From: Chitinophagales bacterium
GTDB taxonomy: Bacteria > Bacteroidota > Bacteroidia > Chitinophagales > Chitinophagaceae
DNA length: 64,000 nt
Direction of reading: 5' to 3'
Assembly: GCA_017303335.1 (NCBI GenBank)
Contig: JAFLBK010000001.1
Location: forward strand, 687,001 to 751,000
The translations under genes were made by a program, and so were the position numbers. Positions 25,871 to 33,560 of this stretch are shown here, piece after piece (the first letter of the stretch is position 1; each line of letters opens with the position of its first letter). The notes beneath the pieces were generated by a model, which was not told the DNA's origin, made no database searches, and was given only the letters and a program-made list of their open reading frames with translations.

Positions 25871-25882
25871 GACAATATTGTC
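25871..25882. promoter_or_regulatory. Perfect 12-bp palindrome upstream of peptide gene 2
   Basis: GACAAT|ATTGTC, directly after a TTTTT run so that TTTG/TTGACA-like -33 sequences overlap its left half. It lies 25 bases before the ATG of the second peptide gene, in promoter range, and could be an operator. Confidence 0.35.
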
Positions 25883-25907
25883 TAAGTAATACACTAAAAA
25901 ATGAGTT

Positions 25908-26120
25908 ATGAAAAAATTAAATCGCAGTGAACAGAAAAGTTTAACCGGCGGAAAAAGGGACCCAAATGTCAATGGATGTCCCGTCGTACCTCAATGCTAT
26001 ACAAACAACGACTGCTACAATTATCCCTACCCGATTGGAGCAACACCCGTTTGTATTCCCTGCACGAATGAACTCAACTCGCCAAGCAATCGTTGCGGGT
26101 TTCAGGTTCTGAACGACTAA
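25908..26120 (+). CDS. Double-glycine leader peptide precursor 2, six cysteines
   Basis: A 70-residue precursor. The 15-residue leader MKKLNRSEQKSLTGG aligns with that of the preceding peptide (L-[SN]-R-[AS]-E-Q-K-[NS]-L-x-G-G), showing that one exporter can serve both. The 55-residue core is unrelated in sequence, rich in Asn, Pro and Tyr, with Cys24, 30, 36, 49, 52 and 63. Six cysteines again suggest three disulfide bonds. It is transcribed toward the exporter gene, from which a strong hairpin separates it. Function unknown: bacteriocin-like or signalling peptide are the main options. Confidence 0.75.
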   Translation: MKKLNRSEQKSLTGGKRDPNVNGCPVVPQCYTNNDCYNYPYPIGATPVCIPCTNELNSPSNRCGFQVLND

Positions 26121-26133
26121 CCTGGATTGTATC

Positions 26134-26176
26134 AACCCCACCTCTGGTCAGCTAAAAGGAGGTGGGGTTTATTTAT
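26134..26176 (+). terminator. Strong hairpin (attenuator) between peptide 2 and exporter genes
   Basis: An 11-bp perfect stem AACCCCACCTC (26134-26144) / GAGGTGGGGTT (26159-26169) with a 14-base loop, followed by TTTATTTAT. It starts 13 bases after the peptide stop and ends just before the exporter ATG. It would act as a partial terminator giving more peptide than exporter mRNA, or as a 3' stabiliser. Confidence 0.7.
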
Positions 26177-26184
26177 ACGCTACT

Positions 26185-28512
26185 ATGTCATTCCCTATCT
26201 ACATACAGAACGACAGCATGGATTGTGGCCCCACCTGCCTTCGCATGATCGCGAAGCACTACGGCAAACCGTTGCCGCAACAAATGCTGAGAGACAGAAC
26301 GCAGATCAACCGGGATGGCGTAAATCTTCTCGGGATCAGCGAAGCCGCTGAATCCATCGGGTTCCGGACCATGGCAACCCGGATCTCGATACCCCAACTT
26401 TCCCGTGATTGCCGCCTGCCGGCCATCCTGCACTGGAACCAAAATCATTTTGTGGTAATCCATAAAATAAAAAAGAAGAAGTACTACATCGCGGATCCCG
26501 CCGGCGGGCTTATCACCTACAACCAGGATGACTTCAAAAAGAGCTGGATAAGCACCAGCCAAAACGGAACTGAAGAAGGCATTGCCCTCATGCTCGAACC
26601 CGGACCGGCATTTTATTCCCTGGAAACCGACGAGGAGGAGATACAGGAATCAGGCAAGACGGGAATGGCTTTCAAAAATATTTTCTTATACCTCGTGCCG
26701 CATAAAAAATTACTGGTTCAGATACTGCTCGGCCTCGGCCTCGGAAGCCTGCTGCAGTTATTCCTTCCCTTTCTTACCCAAAGCGTGGTGGATACCGGCA
26801 TCAATACCGGCAATATCCACTTCATCTATATCATTCTCTTCGCTCAGTTGGCCCTGTTTGCCGGGCGCATGGCCGTAGAGTTTGTCCGGGGATGGATCCT
26901 GCTGCACATCAGCACCCGCATCAACCTTTCCATCCTCACGGATTTTCTCATCAAGCTGATGAAACTGCCGGTGGCGTTTTTCGACAGCAAAAAAACCGGC
27001 GACATCCTCCAGCGCATGAATGATCATCACCGGATCGAAAATTTTCTCACCGGTTCGTCGCTCACTGTGCTGTTCTCCCTGCTCAATCTTATTGTATTTT
27101 CCGTTATCCTGGCTTTGTTCAACTCCGGTATTTTTACCGTGTTCGCACTGGCTGCTGTCCTCTACGCCTGCTGGGTACTGGTATTTCTGAAAAAGAGAAA
27201 AAAACTGGATTACAAAAGATTCGAAGTGGCGGCCAGGGAACAAAGCGTAACCATTCAACTGGTGCAGGGCATGCAGGAAATCAAACTGAATGGCGTGGAA
27301 CGATCCATGCGGTGGACCTGGGAAGGCTTGCAGGCCCGGCTGTTCCGGCTGAGTATGAAAGGACTTACCCTGAACCAGTGGCAGCAGGCCGGCGCCTCCT
27401 TCATCAATGAAGGCAAGAACATCTTCATTACGTTTCTTTCCGCCAAAGCGGTGATCGATGGCCAGATGACCCTGGGCACCATGCTGGCGGTGCAGTATAT
27501 GATCGGCCAGCTCAACAGCCCCATCGAACAACTCATCGGCTTCCTGCAAAGCTGGCAGAACGCGAAGATCAGCATGGACCGGCTCAACGAGATACATAAA
27601 CTGGAGGATGAGGAGCCCCAGGGCGTTCAACGGCTGCAGCAATTGCCTCCCTCCTTTACCATGCAACTGGCCGGTGGAAAACAACCCCTCGCCTTTCCAC
27701 CGCTTGCAGCCCAGGCATCGGATGTGCGTTTTGTATTACAGGAACATGATGCCGGGTTGATCAGTGCCGAAACGTCTTCCATTGCATTCAAACAGGTGAG
27801 CTTCACCTACCCGGGCGCCGGTAATGAACCGGTGCTGAATAACATCAGCTTCCAGATACCAAAAGGAAAAACAACCGCCATCGTGGGTACCAGCGGCAGC
27901 GGAAAAACAAGTCTGCTCAAACTCCTGCTTAAATTCTATGACCCGCAGAAAGGAAGCATCACAATCGGCGAAACCAACCTCTCCAACATCAGCCATAAGG
28001 CGTGGCGCAGCCATTGCGGCGTTGTGATGCAGGAGAGTTTTATTTTCTCCGACAGCATTGCCCGTAACATCGCCGTGGGGAATGAACCGATCGACATGCA
28101 GCAGCTCGACCTGGCCGTTACGATGGCCAACCTGAAGGAATTCATCAACCAGCTGCCGCTTGGATTCAATACCCGGATCGGTGCGGAAGGCAATGGCATC
28201 AGCATGGGACAAAAACAACGGATCCTGATCGCCCGGGCGGTATACCGGAACCCCGACATCCTTTTCTTTGATGAAGCGACGAACAGCCTTGATGCGAACA
28301 ACGAACGCATCATCCTGGAAAATCTTGAATCTTTCCTGAAAGGCCGTACCGTGATCGTGGTGGCGCACCGGCTGAGCACGGTGCGGAACGCCGACCAGGT
28401 TGTAGTGCTCAACAAAGGTGTTATTTCCGAAAAGGGAACCCACCAGGAACTCATCAGTCTCAAAGGAGAATATTATCATCTTGTAAAAAACCAGCTCGAA
28501 CTGGGAGATTAA
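26185..28512 (+). CDS. C39 peptidase-containing ABC exporter (PCAT)
   Basis: A 775-residue transporter that cleaves double-glycine leaders and exports the mature peptides. The N-terminal C39 peptidase (1-130) is complete: Gln8, Cys14 in SMDCGPTCL, His88 in QNHFVVI and Asp104 in IADPAGG. Six membrane helices span about 165-450. The ATPase has Walker A GTSGSGKT (568-575), Walker B LFFDEAT (Asp696, Glu697) and the switch His in VAHRLST. The signature reads ISMGQKQR, not the usual LSGGQ. A roughly 50-residue linker (510-545) precedes the ATPase. The HlyD gene follows after 10 bases. Its obvious substrates are the two upstream peptides. Confidence 0.93.
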   Translation: MSFPIYIQNDSMDCGPTCLRMIAKHYGKPLPQQMLRDRTQINRDGVNLLGISEAAESIGFRTMATRISIPQLSRDCRLPAILHWNQNHFVVIHKIKKKKYYIADPAGGLITYNQDDFKKSWISTSQNGTEEGIALMLEPGPAFYSLETDEEEIQESGKTGMAFKNIFLYLVPHKKLLVQILLGLGLGSLLQLFLPFLTQSVVDTGINTGNIHFIYIILFAQLALFAGRMAVEFVRGWILLHISTRINLSILTDFLIKLMKLPVAFFDSKKTGDILQRMNDHHRIENFLTGSSLTVLFSLLNLIVFSVILALFNSGIFTVFALAAVLYACWVLVFLKKRKKLDYKRFEVAAREQSVTIQLVQGMQEIKLNGVERSMRWTWEGLQARLFRLSMKGLTLNQWQQAGASFINEGKNIFITFLSAKAVIDGQMTLGTMLAVQYMIGQLNSPIEQLIGFLQSWQNAKISMDRLNEIHKLEDEEPQGVQRLQQLPPSFTMQLAGGKQPLAFPPLAAQASDVRFVLQEHDAGLISAETSSIAFKQVSFTYPGAGNEPVLNNISFQIPKGKTTAIVGTSGSGKTSLLKLLLKFYDPQKGSITIGETNLSNISHKAWRSHCGVVMQESFIFSDSIARNIAVGNEPIDMQQLDLAVTMANLKEFINQLPLGFNTRIGAEGNGISMGQKQRILIARAVYRNPDILFFDEATNSLDANNERIILENLESFLKGRTVIVVAHRLSTVRNADQVVVLNKGVISEKGTHQELISLKGEYYHLVKNQLELGD

Positions 28513-28522
28513 ACGCAACAAC

Positions 28523-29809
28523 ATGCCTGTACAAAACAACCTGGAACTGCTCAGCAACGAGGTTAATGAAATCGTTCGCTACCGGCCGCATTGGATCATA
28601 CGAAGGGGTAACAGCATCTTCGCCGCCGTATTGTGTGTATTGCTGGCGCTTACGTTTGTGATCCGCTACCCGGATGTGATCGCCGCCCCGGCCCGCCTGC
28701 TGGCAGCCAATCCGCCCAAACTGATCAACGCGAAAAAAGAAGGCAGGCTGCTCAAACTCTGCGTAGCGAACGAAGAGCCTGTGAAAAAAGGCCAGCTGCT
28801 GGGTTATATCGAAAGCGGGGCCGATTATCCGGAAGTGACCTTGCTGCAGCGATGGATAGAATCCACGATCGGCGCCATTCACAACAGCCAGTACCAGGCC
28901 TTGCTCGATCATCCGCTTCCCCTGCTCACCAACCTCGGTGGCTTACAGTCTTCGTACCAGGATTTTCAGAACCAGTTCGAGTACACCAGGCAAACACTTG
29001 CCAACGGGTATTTCAATAAAAAATACGCGGCGCTTGAGCATGACCTTCAAAACCTGGCCACACTCCGCAACAACGCGTTGCAGCAACAGCAGCTGGTGGA
29101 GGCCGACAGGCAGCTGCAGAAAAAAGAATACGACGCTTATGAAAAACTCGCTAAAGACAAGGTCATCGCCCCGCTGGAACTGAACCAATACAAAAGCCGG
29201 ATGATCGGAAAGGAACAGACCCTGAAACAGGCCTACGCCCAGCTTACCAACGCCGAAATCAGCAGCCAGAATAAAATGCGGGAAATGCTGGAATTGAAAA
29301 AACAGGTGGCGGACCAGCAACAGCATTTCATTTCCGCGTTGCTTACCCTGAAGAGCAACGTCGAGGCCTGGATGGAGCAGTATGTTCTGGTTGCCGGTGA
29401 AGAAGGCCGCGTATTGTTCAGCGCCGCCCTGCAGGAGAACCAGTTGATCAGCGCCGGGCAGAATCTTTTTTACATCCTGCCGGATCATTCGGGTTTTTAT
29501 GTGGAGATCACCGCTTCGCAGAAAGGATTCGGGAAGATAGACGCCGGGCAAAAAGTATTGCTGAGCGTTGAGAGTTTTCCCAACGAGGAATTCGGCCGGT
29601 TAACAGGCAATATCCAGCACATATCGCCCATACCAAACAGCAACGACAGTTTTCTTATCCGTGTTTCCTTACCCCGTGGACTCGAAACCAATTATGGCCG
29701 AACGCTGTTTTTCAAACCCGGGTTGAAAGCACAGGCCGAGATCATCACCAGCAACAGGCGCCTTGCAGGCAGGTTACTGGGTCAACTCAAAAAAATCTGG
29801 GATCAGTAG
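28523..29809 (+). CDS. HlyD-family secretion adaptor
   Basis: A 428-residue periplasmic adaptor. One membrane helix near 30-48 (NSIFAAVLCVLLALTFVI) is followed by a barrel/lipoyl half (INAKKEGRLLKLCVANEEPVKKGQLLGYIES), a long alpha-hairpin coiled coil (about 120-275, Gln/Leu rich), the second lipoyl half (GRVLFSAALQENQLISAGQ) and a beta-barrel domain (YVEITASQKGFGKIDAGQKVLLSVESFP). It joins the PCAT exporter to an outer-membrane TolC-like channel, which is not encoded in the window. It is the last gene of the cluster and is followed by a terminator. Confidence 0.9.
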   Translation: MPVQNNLELLSNEVNEIVRYRPHWIIRRGNSIFAAVLCVLLALTFVIRYPDVIAAPARLLAANPPKLINAKKEGRLLKLCVANEEPVKKGQLLGYIESGADYPEVTLLQRWIESTIGAIHNSQYQALLDHPLPLLTNLGGLQSSYQDFQNQFEYTRQTLANGYFNKKYAALEHDLQNLATLRNNALQQQQLVEADRQLQKKEYDAYEKLAKDKVIAPLELNQYKSRMIGKEQTLKQAYAQLTNAEISSQNKMREMLELKKQVADQQQHFISALLTLKSNVEAWMEQYVLVAGEEGRVLFSAALQENQLISAGQNLFYILPDHSGFYVEITASQKGFGKIDAGQKVLLSVESFPNEEFGRLTGNIQHISPIPNSNDSFLIRVSLPRGLETNYGRTLFFKPGLKAQAEIITSNRRLAGRLLGQLKKIWDQ

Positions 29810-29826
29810 CATTCAGATAGCCGGAA

Positions 29827-29859
29827 AACAAAAAGGCCGCACACAAGTTGCGGCCTTTT
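29827..29859. terminator. Bidirectional terminator after the HlyD gene
   Basis: An 11-bp stem AAAAGGCCGCA (29831-29841) / TGCGGCCTTTT (29849-29859) with a 7-base loop; on the minus strand it is followed by more T residues. It serves the peptide-export operon and the convergent T9SS cargo gene. Confidence 0.88.
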
Positions 29860-29876
29860 CCATATTGCATACCGGT

Positions 29877-32800
29877 TTATTGCTTCACCAGTTTTTCTGT
29901 ATATACCTTATTATCCGCCACCACTTTCACATAGTATACGCCGGCCGACAAGCTTTCGATATTCAGCACATATACCCCGGTACCTGAACTGGTCATGGAT
30001 TGATCTTTGACCAGTTTGCCGGAAGCGTCGGTGAGTGATACCGTTGCATTGGTATACCGGAACGGAAGTATGATCCGCACACTGGAGCTGGCCGGGTTGG
30101 GCTGCAGGATCAGTTTATCGGCGCCGCTTTCGATCCGTGCCCGGCGTATATCCGACAAACGTTCGGTTCCGTCAATATCCACCTGGCGTATGCGGTAGTA
30201 ATACCAAACGCCGTTATCAACATTATAATCCACCAGATTATACTGGCTGAGCTGATTGCTGTTACCCCGGGCATTGAGGCTGCCGATGGCATTGAAGCGC
30301 ACACCATCCACGCTGCGTTCGGCAATGTAGTTTTTCGTATTCACTTCGGCCTTGGTGGTCCAGTTGAGGATGATCGATTGCGACGCGGGTTTCGCGGTGA
30401 ACTGCAGGTCACGAACCGGCAGCGGCCCTGCTGCACGGCCGGTGAGCATGAATTTCGAGAAGCCGGAGAAATCGCCGGTATAGGCGATGTATCCTTTTGT
30501 AGCACGCTGATCATCCACCACGGATGGGGCGATCACGGTGCCATTGATGGTTGCGCCCAGCGGATCGCTGTCGGCCACTTTCAGGATGTTCAGGTTCGGT
30601 GCGGCTGCACCCCAAACCGCCACTTCGGCGGTGGTGAAATACAGGGTGGCCTGGTAGGTTCCCGAATAGGCCACATCGGGAGTAAGCTGAATTACTTTAT
30701 CGCTGCGCAGGTCGCTTACTCCATTGATGACAGCAGCCTGTTGCCCGGTTCCGGCGGCGGCTACAGTAGCCGTGAGGCAACCAATATTACCGGGGTTGTT
30801 GATGGTAGCGATGATCTCTCCATCGGCGCTGCTTAACAAAGCCGCTGATTGCATTGATGTGATATAACCGCTGTTGCTGCTGGCGGCGGTGCTTTCTACT
30901 TTCACACCTTTTACATAAACCGCCATGGTATCAACCGCGAAAGGCGGGTTGGTGCCGGCGGTATTATCATTCTCCCAGTAGAAGGCGATGTAGAACTGCT
31001 GGCCTTTCAGGGATGCCGGCAGGTTTACGGTGAGGTTGGTGGCATTGGTCACACCCTGCAGCACCGTGGTTCCCGGAATATTCGAGAATGTTGTTCCGTT
31101 CAGTGAATACTGCAAACGGCCGAAGTCGTAATAGGTGCCGCTGAACAATTCCCCGTTGCATTTATACGTAATGAAGAGTTTCATGGAATCGCTGGAACCG
31201 GTGATCGCGGTAGCGTTGATCAGCGGGGAGCGAAGCCTTGATGTAGCGGTAGCCGTATTGGTATAGGCGAGTGGTTTGGTGGTGGTATTGTTGGTCACGT
31301 GCGCTGTTCCGCCGCTGGTGCCGGTTCCGCCGTTGGCGCTGTAGGTCCACACATTGGTACTGCCCGTGCTGGCGATGGTCCAGGCGCCCGCCGGCCCTGG
31401 TGTGGCCGCGGTACCGAAACCTTCCGACAGGAGTACCAGGTCGGACTGCCGTGGTGAAACAGCCGCGTCGTTATCATAGATCGTGAGCACACAATTCTGG
31501 TTGAAATTATCCGCGACGGCATTTCCGCCCGATGCGTTGATGGTATACCCGAGCTGTATGGTTTCTGTTCCTTCAAAATTATTATCGGCAAATACGCGTA
31601 TGGTCACAGGCTGAGAGAGTGTACCGCTGTTCAGTGTAACCGAAGCGGGTGTAATGGTAAAATCCGAACCCAGTGTTGCCGTGCCCGAATTGGTAAACGT
31701 TACAATAGCCGGCTGTGAAGGCGCCGCGTCGATCACTACATTCACCACATAATCGCGGTAGCGCTGGCAACCGGTGCCCACGGTTTTCAAACTATCCTCG
31801 TACACCTGCACCGCGTTTGTATAAAAACGCACTTTGGGTTGCGCATTGCAATTATTGAGGTTGAAAGAAGCGATCCGGGTATTCCAGGTGGTGGCTCCGT
31901 TGTTATGCTGTGCCGTAAGCCAGAAATCCCTGTCGGTGGCCGGGTCGATGGTGAGCACATTGTAATCGCCATACCGGTTGCTTCCATTGGAAGCCGTACC
32001 CGCTACAATAGACGTTTCTGTCAAAGTCATTGTTCCGAGGGGATCGCAGGCGTTGCGGGCCGTAAAGCGGATCGACGGGTTGGCCGTGGTGCCGGAAACA
32101 TTATACACCAGGGCGATATTGCCCACGGCATCATAACAGATACCACCGAGCCAGCGCTCATTGGCATCGGGCGCCCAGGTGGCTTGCTGGTAAATGCTCC
32201 AGCTGCCGGAATTACGCAGTTCCATCCAACGGATACCACCTTTACCTGCGCCATCGGCGTCTACGGTAAAGTTCAGCACGATACCCTGGTGCGTACCAAA
32301 GTTCCGGTAAACGATCTTATTGGTGATACGGCCTGTAAGGTCTTCCAGGTCGAGCGTGGTATTGGTTTGCTGATCGATGCAACGCCCCCTCGTAGCCGTA
32401 CAAAGCTGTTCGTCGAATGCGGCGGTGGCAAAACGGACAGGCGTGGATATGACCGTATTGGCAGGCGTAACAAAATCGGGTGTCATCGTGAACATGTGCA
32501 GGGAATCCACATCGGCCGGATCGCTGGTAAACGCGTCGTCGGTATAAAACATGAACGTGCCCTTTGTTCCCGCAGGCGGGGCCGTAGGTCCTTCGATGCT
32601 CACAGGCGCCATGGAAAAATAACGCCCATCCGCGTTGGTAAGCCGGGCACGTATGGCTGTAGCCGTCGGATCGCCGTTGAGCATCTTGGTGCGGTCGAAC
32701 GCGTAGACCGAAGAACCAAGATAGGCGCTTCCCGCCGTATTAAAATCATTGGACGTAGCATAATACGCATCCGTCCAGACAGAGAACTTAGGAAAGTCAA

Positions 32801-33461
32801 CAAAGAAACTGTTATCCGCGAACGCGTACACATACCAGTTTCCCAATGGATCATCGGCGGCGGAAACAGCCAGGATCAGCGTGTTCACATAAGAAGTTAT
32901 TCCGCCCGAATAGCCGAACTCGGTAAGCAGCCAGCGCTTGGCCAGCTGATCATACAATATGATCGGATCGCCCGCGCCCTGCACGCCGGTGATGTTGCTG
33001 AAGTTGAACTGAGCCACGGCCTGGCTTCCGTCTTTATTGAAAATTTTCATGAGCGAACCCGTGCCCGCGTTGATCATCTGGATCACGTGGTTGGGTCCCG
33101 CGGCCAGCACCGGGTCGGAAGGGTTAACCGAAGTATACCCCATACCGTTGGTATTTACGCCGATGGTGGTGGATGCCACATCGCTGGTTGGTACCATGTT
33201 CTTATTTGTTTGCAGCACGGGATCCATCACAGGCGGATTCTCTTTGTAGAACGGGTGAATGATGGCCGTTTTCTTTACAACACCGACCATTCCGTTTTCA
33301 TCGCGGATCACTCTCGGAACAAAACCTCCTTCCTCCGTTGTGAGACGCGGTTTTTTTATTCCCAACATCTTACCCTGGATCACCACCGGGGGCTCCTGCT
33401 GGGCATACGAAACAATAAATGAAAAATGGCAAATAAGCAGAATGGATAATAGTTTTCTCAT
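29877..33461 (-). CDS. Large secreted protein with Calx-beta-like domain and T9SS type A sorting domain
   Basis: A 1194-residue secreted protein. The signal peptide is MRKLLSILLICHFSFIVSYAQ. Residues about 100-560 form a repetitive beta-rich, possibly propeller-like region (AAGPNHVIQMINAG, WLLTEFGYSGG, FPKFSVWTDAYYAT). A Calx-beta-like domain follows (ATLGSDFTITPASVTL, FEGTETIQLGYTI, about 620-690), then a jellyroll-like region and a C-terminal type 9 sorting domain (LILQPNPASSSVRI ... GVYYVKVVADNKVYTEKLVKQ). It would cross the outer membrane by T9SS and become attached to the surface. ATG 33461 is chosen for its clean signal peptide over a Met six codons upstream. Function beyond adhesion or binding is unknown. 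Confidence 0.85.
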   Translation of the reverse strand: MRKLLSILLICHFSFIVSYAQQEPPVVIQGKMLGIKKPRLTTEEGGFVPRVIRDENGMVGVVKKTAIIHPFYKENPPVMDPVLQTNKNMVPTSDVASTTIGVNTNGMGYTSVNPSDPVLAAGPNHVIQMINAGTGSLMKIFNKDGSQAVAQFNFSNITGVQGAGDPIILYDQLAKRWLLTEFGYSGGITSYVNTLILAVSAADDPLGNWYVYAFADNSFFVDFPKFSVWTDAYYATSNDFNTAGSAYLGSSVYAFDRTKMLNGDPTATAIRARLTNADGRYFSMAPVSIEGPTAPPAGTKGTFMFYTDDAFTSDPADVDSLHMFTMTPDFVTPANTVISTPVRFATAAFDEQLCTATRGRCIDQQTNTTLDLEDLTGRITNKIVYRNFGTHQGIVLNFTVDADGAGKGGIRWMELRNSGSWSIYQQATWAPDANERWLGGICYDAVGNIALVYNVSGTTANPSIRFTARNACDPLGTMTLTETSIVAGTASNGSNRYGDYNVLTIDPATDRDFWLTAQHNNGATTWNTRIASFNLNNCNAQPKVRFYTNAVQVYEDSLKTVGTGCQRYRDYVVNVVIDAAPSQPAIVTFTNSGTATLGSDFTITPASVTLNSGTLSQPVTIRVFADNNFEGTETIQLGYTINASGGNAVADNFNQNCVLTIYDNDAAVSPRQSDLVLLSEGFGTAATPGPAGAWTIASTGSTNVWTYSANGGTGTSGGTAHVTNNTTTKPLAYTNTATATSRLRSPLINATAITGSSDSMKLFITYKCNGELFSGTYYDFGRLQYSLNGTTFSNIPGTTVLQGVTNATNLTVNLPASLKGQQFYIAFYWENDNTAGTNPPFAVDTMAVYVKGVKVESTAASSNSGYITSMQSAALLSSADGEIIATINNPGNIGCLTATVAAAGTGQQAAVINGVSDLRSDKVIQLTPDVAYSGTYQATLYFTTAEVAVWGAAAPNLNILKVADSDPLGATINGTVIAPSVVDDQRATKGYIAYTGDFSGFSKFMLTGRAAGPLPVRDLQFTAKPASQSIILNWTTKAEVNTKNYIAERSVDGVRFNAIGSLNARGNSNQLSQYNLVDYNVDNGVWYYYRIRQVDIDGTERLSDIRRARIESGADKLILQPNPASSSVRIILPFRYTNATVSLTDASGKLVKDQSMTSSGTGVYVLNIESLSAGVYYVKVVADNKVYTEKLVKQ

Positions 33462-33560
33462 CACAGTAAGTTTAATCAATATAAGTCCCCATAAATATAG
33501 GAAAAACCGGCCATACCCGCCTCCCGGAAACCCTTTATTGGCTTAACTTGCCTTCTCTTT

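Noticed and set aside
31839..33422. A long plus-strand frame (527 codons) within the T9SS cargo gene
   Set aside because: It is antisense to a protein with clear signal peptide, domains and sorting signal, and its translation is Arg/His/Gly-rich with no motif; it is a codon-bias shadow.
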